From the NCBI RefSeq assembly GCF_900107675.1, contig NZ_FNRI01000007.1, positions 62,001-126,000 of the forward strand: a stretch of DNA of 64,000 bases, written 5' to 3'. The notes beneath the pieces are model-generated. The model was not told where the DNA came from. It was given only the letters and a program-made list of their open reading frames with translations, and ran no database searches. Both the position numbers and the translations under genes were made by a program. How positions within the stretch are numbered: the first letter of the stretch is position 1; each line of letters begins with the position of its first letter. The stretch is from Alistipes timonensis JC136 (GTDB lineage Bacteria; Bacteroidota; Bacteroidia; Bacteroidales; Rikenellaceae). Positions 1-7,847 of this stretch are shown here, piece by piece.

Positions 1-1
1 C

Positions 2-679
2 CGCAAGACCCCGCTGCGGATCTTCGCCCCGGCGCCGTTCGGAGAGATACTGGCCTGCCACCTCCGCTATTTCGACAGCGAACTGCCCTACACCGTGGCG
101 TGGACCGAGGTAGACACCACCAAACACGCATTGCTGATGGAGAACCGCACGCTCGAGGTGTGGAGCATCCCGCTGCGCCACCGCGTGCCGTGCGCCGGGT
201 TCCTGTTCCGGGAGAAAGAGCCGCCGCTGAACGTCGAGAAGTTCAAAATCGCCAAATACGGACTCTCGATCGCGCAGATCACCGCCGCCAAGCGGGGCGA
301 GGCGGTCACGCTCGAATCGGGCGAGGTGATTCCCAACGCCGAACTGACCTACCGTCCCTATGCGCCGCGTTCGTATGCCTACCTCTCGGACACGAACTAC
401 TCGGCCAAAGCCGCAGGGCTCTGCAAAGGGGTCGACCTGATGTACCACGAGGCGACCTACGCCGCCGCGGAGCAGCGGGCCGCCAAAGACCGGGGACATT
501 CGACGACGGCCGACGCCGCGAAAGCGGCCCTGAAAGCGGGCGCCCGGCGGCTCGTGATCGGCCACTATTCGTCGCGTTACAAGGACGAGGCACAACTGGT
601 CGACGAGGCGCGCACGATCTTCCCCGAAAGCTATCCCGCCACCGAAGGAACCACTTACAGCATCGAAAAAGAACGATGA
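2..679 (+). CDS. rnz: Ribonuclease Z, C-terminal part (5' end outside window)
   Basis: This is the 3' part of a metallo-beta-lactamase-fold tRNA 3' processing endonuclease, which trims the 3' trailer from tRNA precursors in the cytoplasm. The frame is open from the left edge, so the N-terminal part with the HxHxDH zinc motif is not in view. Visible family signatures are YHEATY, then GHSTTADAA and GHYSSRY, in the order and spacing of the RNase Z C-terminal half that supplies zinc ligands and catalytic His. The TGA stop overlaps the ATG of the following RNA methyltransferase (ATGA), which indicates translational coupling of two RNA-modifying genes. I am confident of the family. The start cannot be given. 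Confidence 0.9.
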   Translation, partial: RKTPLRIFAPAPFGEILACHLRYFDSELPYTVAWTEVDTTKHALLMENRTLEVWSIPLRHRVPCAGFLFREKEPPLNVEKFKIAKYGLSIAQITAAKRGEAVTLESGEVIPNAELTYRPYAPRSYAYLSDTNYSAKAAGLCKGVDLMYHEATYAAAEQRAAKDRGHSTTADAAKAALKAGARRLVIGHYSSRYKDEAQLVDEARTIFPESYPATEGTTYSIEKER

Positions 680-1431
680 CCAAAGCCGAAATACAACTCG
701 TCCGCGCGCTGGCCGACAAACGCGGCCGCACCGAACACGGACTGTTCGTCGCCGAGGGCGAAAAGCTCATCGGCGAACTGCGCGCCTCGCACCTGCGGGT
801 GCGCAAACTGTTTGCCCTGGAAGGGGTTTTCGAAGGCCCGGAGGTCGAGACCGTCGCTCCGCGCGACATGGAGCGCCTCTCGCTGCTGAAAACCGCCGGC
901 AACTCGCTGGCGCTGGTCGAAACACCCCGTTACGAACTGGATACGGAGTCGCTGAAAGGGCGGCTGACGCTGGCGCTGGACGACGTGCAGAACCCCGGCA
1001 ACCTGGGGACGATCATCCGGCTGGCCGACTGGTTCGGCATCACGGACATCGTCTGCTCGCCGGGCTCGGCCGACTGTTTCAACCCCAAGGTCGTGCAGGC
1101 CACGATGGGGGCCATCCTCCGCGTGAGGGTCCACTACACGGAACTCGCCGCATGCCTTGCAACGGCCGCCGCGCAGGGAATCCCCGTTTACGGAACCTTT
1201 CTGGAAGGGGAGAATATTTACCGGACGGAACTCACGCCGGAGGGTATCGTCGTGATGGGCAACGAGGGCCGCGGCGTCACGGAAGCGGTGGCGCGCACGG
1301 TCACCCGCAAACTTTTCATTCCGCCCTGGCCGGCCGGCCGCCGGGGGTCGGAATCGCTGAACGTCGCCATGGCGACGGGAATCATCTGCTCGGAATTCCG
1401 GCGGCAGACGAGCGCAAAGGCCGGGTATTAG
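676..1431 (+). CDS. TrmH/SpoU-family RNA 2'-O-methyltransferase
   Basis: A 251-residue SPOUT-class methyltransferase predicted to transfer a methyl group from S-adenosylmethionine to a ribose 2'-OH in rRNA or tRNA. The N-terminal third resembles the substrate-binding domain (GLFVAEGEKLI). The C-terminal SpoU domain shows all three motifs: DDVQNPGNLGTIIR with FGITDIV, GNEGRGV, and SESLNVAMATGII, which form the knotted SAM site. The start is the ATG overlapping the rnz stop, since the protein begins MTKAEIQLVRALADKRGR, typical of the family N-terminus. A hairpin terminator follows within 15 nt. The exact target nucleotide cannot be read from the sequence. Confidence 0.92.
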   Translation: MTKAEIQLVRALADKRGRTEHGLFVAEGEKLIGELRASHLRVRKLFALEGVFEGPEVETVAPRDMERLSLLKTAGNSLALVETPRYELDTESLKGRLTLALDDVQNPGNLGTIIRLADWFGITDIVCSPGSADCFNPKVVQATMGAILRVRVHYTELAACLATAAAQGIPVYGTFLEGENIYRTELTPEGIVVMGNEGRGVTEAVARTVTRKLFIPPWPAGRRGSESLNVAMATGIICSEFRRQTSAKAGY

Positions 1432-1441
1432 GCCGAAGGCC

Positions 1442-1500
1442 AAAACCGAACGGGTAAGGCGGCCGGTAATCTATTGCCGGAGCTTTGCCCGTTCGGTTTT
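1442..1500. terminator. Bidirectional intrinsic terminator
   Basis: A 13-bp perfect stem (1442-1454 with 1488-1500, AAAACCGAACGGG/CCCGTTCGGTTTT) has A/T tracts on both sides. It lies between the convergent methyltransferase and the small minus-strand gene, so it can serve both. The loop is long (33 nt). Confidence 0.75.
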
Positions 1501-1536
1501 TATCGTCAGCGATATCCCGGCCCTTGCGCGCCGCGG

Positions 1537-1896
1537 TTATTTTGCCGCAACTCCGCGGCGCTCCGCCAACACGCCCCGAATCCTGCGGACCCGTTCCAGC
1601 GCTTCGGTACAATCCGCCCGCGGGAACAATCCGCTTCCGCCTATCCATTGCACGGACTCCTCCAGGTCGGCGACCGCCTTTCTCAATTCATACAACTGCG
1701 CCTCGGTGGCCGAGGCTAATTTGGTCTTGCCCAGCAACGCCGATGCGTAGCGCGCCCGCCGTTCGAAGCAGGCCATCACCGGATCGCTCCTGCGCGGGTC
1801 ATAAGGAGCCATCCAGAACGTCTCGAACATCAGCCCGAAGATTGTTTCAACGAATTCAGCATTGCATTTCGACATTTTCCGCTCGCTTTTTCTCAT
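1537..1896 (-). CDS. Hypothetical protein, 119 residues
   Basis: I do not recognise this family. The frame is open and has protein-like composition: a soluble, helix-prone polypeptide rich in Ala, Arg and Glu with two Cys (positions 11 and 42) and Trp-containing segments (ETFWMAPYDP, SVQWIGGSG). A second in-frame ATG lies seven codons downstream (1873-1875), so the start is uncertain; the outer ATG is preceded by an A-rich stretch of the kind Bacteroidetes use instead of a Shine-Dalgarno site. There is no signal peptide or membrane segment. It is transcribed alone and convergently with the methyltransferase. Confidence 0.55.
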   Translation of the reverse strand: MRKSERKMSKCNAEFVETIFGLMFETFWMAPYDPRRSDPVMACFERRARYASALLGKTKLASATEAQLYELRKAVADLEESVQWIGGSGLFPRADCTEALERVRRIRGVLAERRGVAAK

Positions 1897-2243
1897 TTTC
1901 GCAACTCGTTACCGGAAAAAAAGCGCGGGCAGAGATGCAGCTCCACCGTCGAGGTATTGGACGACCCGTAACGTAGAATGCGGCAAATGCCCACGCCGAA
2001 AAACAGCGAGAGCATCAACCTTTACTCCTTACGTTACGCGAAAGTGTCCAATTTCCGACGGTAAGAAAAAAGCCGATGCGCTTTTATCCGAAAAATAGCA
2101 GCGGTCCTCACAGGCCGCTACAACAAAGATAATAAAAAATCGCACCTGCGGACGTAATGCGACGCAAAAAACATTTTAATCGGGTTACAGGCATTGTGTA
2201 TTCTGAATATTTTATAACTTTGTAAGTTGAAACAAAATTGATT
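1897..2243. other. Intergenic region between the small hypothetical gene and pdxA
   Basis: About 350 bases with no convincing gene. It is AT-richer than its surroundings toward the right. A 7-bp hairpin with one G-T pair is at 2100-2106/2113-2119 but has no adjacent U-tract on the plus strand. The pdxA promoter lies at its right end. A 78-codon plus-strand frame from 1862 was not accepted because half of it overlaps the opposing gene and its composition is not protein-like. Confidence 0.6.
2194..2222 (+). promoter_or_regulatory. Bacteroidetes-type promoter for pdxA
   Basis: TTG at 2194-2196 and TAACTTTG at 2215-2222 are separated by 18 nt and match the primary sigma consensus TTTG-N19-21-TAnnTTTG. 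The pdxA ATG follows 21 nt after the -7 box. Confidence 0.75.
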
Positions 2244-3338
2244 ATGCCGGAACACAAACTAAGAATAGGCATCACGCAGGGCGACACGAACGGCATCGGC
2301 TGGGAGGTCATCCTCAAAGCGCTCGCCGACCCGCGCATGACGGAGCTCTTCACCCCCGTCGTCTACGGTTCGCCCAAAGCCGCCGCCTATTACCGAAATA
2401 CCATCGCGGAGATCGAACCCATCTCCTTCAACCCCGTGGCTTCGGCCACCGAGGCCCGCCGCGGAAAGGTCAACCTCGCGGCCTGCGGCGAGGGGGCCGA
2501 GATCGTGCCGGGCAAAGCGTCCGCCGATGCGGGCCGTGCCGCCGTGGAGGCGCTGTCGGCCGCCATGCGCGACCTGAAGGAGGGGCATCTCGACGCCGTC
2601 GTCACGGCCCCCTTCGACAAGGAGACCGTGCAGGCCGACGATTTCCGCTACACGGGACACACCGAATACCTGGCCGCCGAACTCGGGGGCGAAGCGATGA
2701 TGATTATGTGCAGCGACGTGCTGCGCGTGGGTCTGGTCACCAAGCACATCCCCGTTTCGGAGATCGCCCGCAGCATCACCAAAGAGCGGATTGTCAAAGA
2801 CCTGCACACGCTGCGCCGCTCGCTCATCGAGGACTTCGGGATCGTCGAGCCGCGGATCGCCGTGATGGCCCTCAATCCCCACGCCGGCGACGGCGGACTG
2901 CTGGGCCGCGAGGAGCAGGAGATCATCAAACCGGCCATCGTCGAGGCGTTCGGCAAGGGCGTGCTGGCCTTCGGACCCTTTGCGGCCGACGGGCTTTTCG
3001 CCGGCGGCGGATATGCCAAATACGACGGCATCCTCGCGATGTACCACGACCAGGGGCTCGCGCCGTTCAAAACGCTCTCGCCCGACGGGGTGAACTTCAC
3101 GGCAGGACTTTCGGCCGTGCGCACCTCGCCCGACCACGGCACGGCGTTCGACATCGCCGGGAAGGACAAAGCCGACCCGCAGTCGATGCGCAACGCGATC
3201 TACACGGCCATCGACATCGTGGAGCACCGCCGCGCATGGGCCGAGTGGACGCGCAACCCGCTGCAGCATGCCGAGCGCGAACGCGGCGGCCGCGACGTGT
3301 CGGTCCGCGACCTGCCGCAAACCGAAAAAGAGGATTAA
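2244..3338 (+). CDS. pdxA: 4-hydroxythreonine-4-phosphate dehydrogenase
   Basis: A 364-residue enzyme of pyridoxal 5'-phosphate biosynthesis (DXP-dependent route). It oxidises 4-phosphohydroxy-L-threonine with NAD(P), and the product decarboxylates to 3-amino-2-oxopropyl phosphate. Family marks are all present in order: GITQGDTNGIGWEVI at the N-terminus, VTAPFDKE, GHTEYLA (metal His), NPHAGDGGLLGREE (metal His), AMYHDQGLAPFK (metal His) and TSPDHGTAFDIAG. Length is slightly above the usual 330 because of a charged C-terminal tail. The start is ATG at 2244; a TTG two codons earlier is also in frame but not needed. It has its own promoter and is followed by thrS 86 nt later, which may be cotranscribed. 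Confidence 0.95.
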   Translation: MPEHKLRIGITQGDTNGIGWEVILKALADPRMTELFTPVVYGSPKAAAYYRNTIAEIEPISFNPVASATEARRGKVNLAACGEGAEIVPGKASADAGRAAVEALSAAMRDLKEGHLDAVVTAPFDKETVQADDFRYTGHTEYLAAELGGEAMMIMCSDVLRVGLVTKHIPVSEIARSITKERIVKDLHTLRRSLIEDFGIVEPRIAVMALNPHAGDGGLLGREEQEIIKPAIVEAFGKGVLAFGPFAADGLFAGGGYAKYDGILAMYHDQGLAPFKTLSPDGVNFTAGLSAVRTSPDHGTAFDIAGKDKADPQSMRNAIYTAIDIVEHRRAWAEWTRNPLQHAERERGGRDVSVRDLPQTEKED

Positions 3339-3424
3339 ACGAAACACCGGGCACCCCGGAAGCGTATTCCGTCTCGTAATTGTGGAAGCGCCGAAGGCCC
3401 CGAAAACTTAATTTATACAAACAA

Positions 3425-5377
3425 ATGATCAAAATCACTTTTCCCGACGGCTCCGTCAGAGAATATGCCGAAGGGACTACTGCTTACCAGATCGCAGAGA
3501 GCATCAGCCCTCGTTTAGCTGCTGACTCGCTCGCGGCCTCGGTAAACGGCGCGACGGTGGACATGACGCGCCCGATCGAGGCCGACGCTTCGGTCAAATT
3601 CTACAAATGGGACGACGAAGAGGGCAAGCACGCTTTCTGGCACACCTCGTCGCACCTGCTGGCCGAAGCCCTCGAGGCGCTCTACCCGGGCATCAAATTC
3701 GGCATCGGCCCGGCCATCGAAAACGGTTTCTACTACGACGTCGACTCGCCGGTGCCCATCACCGAAGCCGACCTGCCGACCATCGAGAACAAGATGGTGG
3801 AACTCTCCCGCAACAAAGAGACGCTGATCCGCCGCGAGGTCCCCAAGGCCGAGGCGCTCGAGACCTTCACCGGAAAAGGCGACCAATACAAGGTCGAACT
3901 GATCTCGGACCTCGAGGACGGCACCATCTCGTTCTATACCAACGGTGCGTTCACCGACCTCTGCCGCGGACCGCACATCCCCAACACGGGCTATATCAAA
4001 GCCCTGAAGCTGACCTCCGTGGCCGGAGCCTACTGGCGCGGCAACGAGAAGAACAAGATGCTGACCCGTATTTACGGCATCTCGTTCCCCAAAAAATCGA
4101 TGCTCGACGAGTATCTCGTGATGATGGAGGAGGCCAAGAAGCGCGACCACCGCAAGCTGGGCAAGGACCTCGAACTGTTCACCTTCTCGCAGCGCGTGGG
4201 CCAAGGCCTGCCGTTGTGGCTCCCCAAAGGCGCCGCCCTGCGCGACCGCCTGGAGCAGTTCTTGCGCAACGTACAGAAAGAATACGGTTACCAGCAGGTA
4301 ATCACCCCGCATATCGGCAACAAGGAACTCTACGTCACCTCGGGCCACTACGCCAAGTACGGCAAGGACTCGTTCCAGCCGATCCACACCCCGATCGAGG
4401 GCGAGGAGTACCTGCTCAAACCGATGAACTGCCCGCACCACTGCGAAATCTACCGTTCGAAACCCCGTTCGTACAAGGAACTGCCTGTGCGTCTGGCCGA
4501 ATTCGGAACGGTCTACCGCTACGAGCAGTCGGGCGAGCTCCACGGACTGACGCGCGTGCGCGGGTTCACGCAGGACGACGCCCATTTGTTCGTGCGGCCG
4601 GATCAGCTTCTCGAAGAGTTCGAACGCGTGATCGACATCGTGCTCTATATCTTCAAAACGCTGAAGTTCGACAACTACACGGCACAGATTTCGCTGCGTG
4701 ATCCGAACAACAAGGAGAAATACATCGGTTCGGACGAGAACTGGGAGAAGGCCGAATCGGCCATCATGCAGGCCGCCAAGGAAAAGGGTCTCAACACGGT
4801 GGTCGAACTGGGCGAAGCCGCGTTCTACGGCCCGAAGCTCGACTTCATGGTCAAAGACGCCATCGGCCGCAAATGGCAGCTGGGCACGATCCAGGTGGAC
4901 TATAACCTGCCGGAGCGTTTCGACCTCACGTACAAGGGCGCCGACGACCGGCTCCACCGCCCCATCATGATCCACCGTGCGCCGTTCGGCTCGATGGAGC
5001 GGTTCGTGGCCGTGCTGCTGGAGCACACGGGCGGCAAATTCCCGCTGTGGCTTTCGCCCCAGCAGGTCGTGGTGCTTCCCATCTCGGAGAAGTTCAACGA
5101 TTACGCCCAGAAAGTCTCGGAGTTCCTCAACCGCAGCGATGTCCGCGCCGAGGTCGACGACCGCAACGAGAAGATCGGCCGCAAGATCCGCGACAACGAA
5201 CTCAAACGCATCCCCTACCTGCTGATCGTCGGCGAGAAGGAGGAGGCCGAAGGGCTCGTGTCGGTCCGCGCACAGGGCGAGGGCGACAAGGGTCAAATGC
5301 CGATGGAGGCATTCCGCGACCTCATTGCCGGACTGGTCAAAGAGGAGGTCGAGACCAACAAACTGGAGAAGAAATAA
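3425..5377 (+). CDS. thrS: Threonyl-tRNA synthetase
   Basis: A 650-residue class II aminoacyl-tRNA synthetase that charges tRNA-Thr; a tRNA-Thr gene is also present in this window at 49.8 kb. Domain order is: TGS domain (residues 1-60), editing/SAD domain with HTSSH at 73-77 and CRGPHIPNT, catalytic domain with the zinc-site segment MNCPHHCEIY, motif 2 around RYEQSGELHGLTRVRGFTQD, motif 3 around HRAPFGSMER, then the anticodon-binding domain (VVVLPIS to the end). An in-frame TTG lies 15 codons upstream, but the TGS domain begins exactly at ATG 3425. The next gene is infC, a neighbour conserved across bacteria. Confidence 0.97.
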   Translation: MIKITFPDGSVREYAEGTTAYQIAESISPRLAADSLAASVNGATVDMTRPIEADASVKFYKWDDEEGKHAFWHTSSHLLAEALEALYPGIKFGIGPAIENGFYYDVDSPVPITEADLPTIENKMVELSRNKETLIRREVPKAEALETFTGKGDQYKVELISDLEDGTISFYTNGAFTDLCRGPHIPNTGYIKALKLTSVAGAYWRGNEKNKMLTRIYGISFPKKSMLDEYLVMMEEAKKRDHRKLGKDLELFTFSQRVGQGLPLWLPKGAALRDRLEQFLRNVQKEYGYQQVITPHIGNKELYVTSGHYAKYGKDSFQPIHTPIEGEEYLLKPMNCPHHCEIYRSKPRSYKELPVRLAEFGTVYRYEQSGELHGLTRVRGFTQDDAHLFVRPDQLLEEFERVIDIVLYIFKTLKFDNYTAQISLRDPNNKEKYIGSDENWEKAESAIMQAAKEKGLNTVVELGEAAFYGPKLDFMVKDAIGRKWQLGTIQVDYNLPERFDLTYKGADDRLHRPIMIHRAPFGSMERFVAVLLEHTGGKFPLWLSPQQVVVLPISEKFNDYAQKVSEFLNRSDVRAEVDDRNEKIGRKIRDNELKRIPYLLIVGEKEEAEGLVSVRAQGEGDKGQMPMEAFRDLIAGLVKEEVETNKLEKK

Positions 5378-5402
5378 GACAACACTATTATTCACTTAAC
5401 TA

Positions 5403-6035
5403 ATACGTACAACTATCGCAGCACCGAAACCATTCCCGCCGAGGCCATTTACCCCCGGGAATAACAGACCGAAACCGGCAGGCAATGCCAACAACCGCTT
5501 CGGGCGCCGTCCGCCCGTCAAGGAGAATCCCCACCGGATCAACAACGAGATCACGGCTCCCGAAGTGCGCGTGGTCGGCGACAACGTCGGTGAGCCGCGG
5601 GTCCTGCCGACCCGCGATGCGCTCAAGCTTGCCGATGAGTTGGAACTCGACCTGATCGAGATCTCCCCAAAGGCAGAGCCGCCCGTATGTCGCATCGACG
5701 ATTACCAGAAGTTCCTCTACCAGCAGAAAAAGAAGGCCAAGGAACTGAAGGCCAACCAGACGAAAATCGTCGTGAAAGAGATCCGCTTCGGCCCCCAGAC
5801 CGACGACCACGACTACAACTTCAAGCTCAAGCACGCGCAGAACTTCCTCAAGGAAGGGTCCAAGGTCAAGGCCTATGTCTTCTTCCGCGGTCGTTCGATC
5901 GTCTTCAAGGAGCAGGGCGAAATCCTGCTGCTGCGCTTTGCAACGGACCTCGAAGAGTTCGCCAAAGTGGAGATGATGCCCAAGCTCGACGGCAAGAAGA
6001 TGAACATGATGCTCGCCCCCAAGGTAAAAAAATAA
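5403..6035 (+). CDS. infC: Translation initiation factor IF-3 with a non-AUG start
   Basis: IF-3 binds the 30S subunit, prevents premature 50S joining and proofreads the start codon. Recognisable IF3 sequence begins at HRINNEITAPEVRVVGDN and runs through DLIEISPKAEPPVCRIDDY, KEIRFGPQTDDHDYNFKLKHA and FRGRSIVFKEQGE. The first ATG/GTG/TTG in frame is the GTG at 5565, which would cut off the conserved RIN-E-I segment. The frame is open back to a TAA at 5397-5399, and the only plausible starts between are ATA 5403 and ATC 5415. This parallels E. coli infC, which starts at AUU and is autoregulated through it. The 5403 start gives 210 residues with a Pro/Asn/Arg-rich N-terminal extension; the exact codon is uncertain. 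thrS ends 25 nt upstream. Confidence 0.88.
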   Translation: MRTTIAAPKPFPPRPFTPGNNRPKPAGNANNRFGRRPPVKENPHRINNEITAPEVRVVGDNVGEPRVLPTRDALKLADELELDLIEISPKAEPPVCRIDDYQKFLYQQKKKAKELKANQTKIVVKEIRFGPQTDDHDYNFKLKHAQNFLKEGSKVKAYVFFRGRSIVFKEQGEILLLRFATDLEEFAKVEMMPKLDGKKMNMMLAPKVKK

Positions 6036-6077
6036 CACCGAGGCAAGAGCAGAACAGGCCGAAGGCCGCAAATACGA

Positions 6078-6125
6078 AACAACGACCGCAGGGCCAAATG
6101 AATTTGTCCCGGTGGTCGTTGTTTT
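6078..6125 (+). terminator. Terminator after infC
   Basis: A 10-bp perfect stem, AACAACGACC (6078-6087) with GGTCGTTGTT (6114-6123), is followed by a T run. It ends the thrS-infC unit. Confidence 0.8.
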
Positions 6126-6174
6126 TGATTTGACAACGCAGTTGCCGGTTTTGCCGAACGGTGCGCAATCCGGT

Positions 6175-6205
6175 TTTGAACCCATCCGACTTTTTCCTAC
6201 CTTTG
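6175..6205 (+). promoter_or_regulatory. Promoter for the LuxE-like gene
   Basis: TTTG 6175-6178, a spacer of 19 nt, then TACCTTTG 6198-6205. It is a perfect match to the Bacteroidetes consensus. Only six bases separate the box from the ATG, so the transcript is probably leaderless or nearly so. Confidence 0.8.
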
Positions 6206-6211
6206 TACCCG

Positions 6212-7177
6212 ATGAGCACTCCCGACGACATATTCCGCATTGCCGACGATGCGGCTTTCGCCCGGACGACGCTGGAGGTATTCCGCCGCCAGGCCGCCGC
6301 ATGCGCCCCCTACCGGGAGTACCTGGCACGGATCGGCGTGGAGCCGCAGCAGGTACGCTTACCGGAGGAGATTCCGTTCCTGCCCATCGAACTGTTCAAA
6401 ACCCACGACATCTACTGCGGTGAAACGCCCCCCGAGGCGGTCTTCACCTCGTCGGCGACGACGGGCATGACGCCCTCGCGTCACCCGATGCAATCGCTGG
6501 CGCTCTACGAACAGGCATTCCGCGCTGCGTTCCGCACTTTTTACGGCGCCCCCGAACATTGGAGCCTCTACGCCCTGTTGCCCAACTACCTGCGGCGCAA
6601 GGGTTCGTCGCTGGTCTACATGGCCGACCGGCTTTTGTCCGACTGCGGCTCGGGCGGCTTCTACCTCGACGACCACGAGGCGCTGCTGGAGGCGATGGCG
6701 CGGGATGAAAAGCCGAAAATCCTGCTGGGCGTGAGCTACGCGCTGTGGGACCTTGCGGAGCGCTATGCCCCGAAACTCCGGGATACGGTGGTGATGGAGA
6801 CCGGCGGCATGAAGGGTTACCGCGAGGAGATTCCGAAAGAGGAGTTCCACAAGATACTCTGCGACGCCTTCGGGGTGCAGGAAATCCATTCGGAATACGG
6901 CATGGCCGAGCTCACGTCGCAGGCCTATTCGCAGGGCGGCAACCGGTTCCGCTGCCCGGCGTGGATGCGCGTCACGGCCCGCGACGTCAACGACCCGTTC
7001 GAACGGCTTCCGGCAGGGACGCGCGGCGGGCTGAACATCACCGACCTCGGGAACTGGTGGTCCTGCGCCTTTATCCAGACGCAGGATGTGGGACATGTCG
7101 GAGCCGACGGATCGTTTCTGGTCGAAGGCCGCATCGACCACTCCGACATCCGCGGCTGCAACCTTCTGGTACAATAA
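6212..7177 (+). CDS. LuxE/PaaK-like acyl-protein synthetase or acyl-activating enzyme
   Basis: A 321-residue protein resembling the LuxE branch of the ANL adenylating superfamily, which activates a carboxylic acid as an acyl-adenylate and passes it to a protein or thiol. Supporting signs are the phosphate-loop-like SSATTGMTPSRH, METGGMKGYREE, HSEYGMAELTSQAY (the ANL Y/F-GxTE-like motif) and a late TDLGNWWSCAFIQTQDVG. It lacks the long C-terminal lid of full-size acyl-CoA ligases. ATG 6212 is chosen because the upstream 17 codons contain the promoter. Thirteen nt downstream begins a CMP-sugar synthetase, suggesting a role in assembling or decorating a surface glycan. The substrate is unknown. 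Confidence 0.75.
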   Translation: MSTPDDIFRIADDAAFARTTLEVFRRQAAACAPYREYLARIGVEPQQVRLPEEIPFLPIELFKTHDIYCGETPPEAVFTSSATTGMTPSRHPMQSLALYEQAFRAAFRTFYGAPEHWSLYALLPNYLRRKGSSLVYMADRLLSDCGSGGFYLDDHEALLEAMARDEKPKILLGVSYALWDLAERYAPKLRDTVVMETGGMKGYREEIPKEEFHKILCDAFGVQEIHSEYGMAELTSQAYSQGGNRFRCPAWMRVTARDVNDPFERLPAGTRGGLNITDLGNWWSCAFIQTQDVGHVGADGSFLVEGRIDHSDIRGCNLLVQ

Positions 7178-7190
7178 AAAATCCCATACG

Positions 7191-7844
7191 ATGAAAACCG
7201 TCGCATTCGTTCCTATCCGGCTCAACAGCCAACGCGTCGCAGGCAAGAACCTCCGCTCACTGAGCGGCTCACCGCTGATGTGCCATATCCTGAAAACCCT
7301 GACCACGGTGGAGGGCGTCGACGAAGTCTATGTCTTCTGCAGCGACGAAAGCATCCGCCCGCTGCTGCCCGAGGGAGTGCGGTTCCTGCGCCGCGACCCG
7401 TCGCTCGACAGCGATACGACACTCGGCAAGGAGATTTACGACAGTTTCACGGCGTCGGTCGATGCCGACCTCTACATCCTCGCACACGCCACGTCGCCTT
7501 TCATCCGCGCCGCGACCGTCGCCGGAGCACTCGCAAAGGTCCGTTCGGGCGAATACGACTCGGCATTCAGCGCCGAGAAGGTCCAGACTTTCGCGTGGTT
7601 CGAGGGCAAACCGCTCAATTACAGCCTCGACAACATCCCCCGCACACAGACCATCGAGCCGGTCTACGTCGAAACCAGCGCTTTTTTCATCTTCTCACGG
7701 GAGTTGTGGCGCAACCGCGGCCGGCGCATCGGAGAGCGGCCCTACATGGCGGTCGTCGACCATATCGAGGGGCTGGACATCGACTACCCCGAGGACTTCA
7801 CGATGGCCGAAATCATCGCGGCCAGCCGCAACCTGCAACCATAG
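7191..7844 (+). CDS. Acylneuraminate cytidylyltransferase family protein
   Basis: A 217-residue nucleotidyltransferase of the NeuA/KdsB fold, predicted to make a CMP-activated acidic sugar (sialic, legionaminic, pseudaminic acid or similar) from CTP. The N-terminus has the family signature VAFVPIRLNSQRVAGKNL with the conserved Arg and Lys for CTP binding, followed by DADLYILAHATSPFI and the late EGLDIDYPEDF metal/sugar motif. The size fits NeuA without extra domains. It follows the LuxE-like gene by 13 nt and probably shares its transcript. It is convergent with a gene whose product has a sialyltransferase-like GNGPSL motif, which supports a sialic-acid-like product. No sugar biosynthesis (NeuB/NeuC) genes are in the window. 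Confidence 0.82.
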   Translation: MKTVAFVPIRLNSQRVAGKNLRSLSGSPLMCHILKTLTTVEGVDEVYVFCSDESIRPLLPEGVRFLRRDPSLDSDTTLGKEIYDSFTASVDADLYILAHATSPFIRAATVAGALAKVRSGEYDSAFSAEKVQTFAWFEGKPLNYSLDNIPRTQTIEPVYVETSAFFIFSRELWRNRGRRIGERPYMAVVDHIEGLDIDYPEDFTMAEIIAASRNLQP

Positions 7845-7847
7845 AAG

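Noticed and set aside
1862..2098. 78-codon plus-strand frame before pdxA
   Set aside because: Starts inside the opposing small gene, basic and low-complexity, with no promoter of its own.
2100..2119. Hairpin AGCGGTC/GGCCGCT as terminator
   Set aside because: No U-tract on the plus strand and no gene on the minus strand that needs one.
3515..5395. 626-codon minus-strand frame opposite thrS
   Set aside because: Shadow of the clearly identified thrS.
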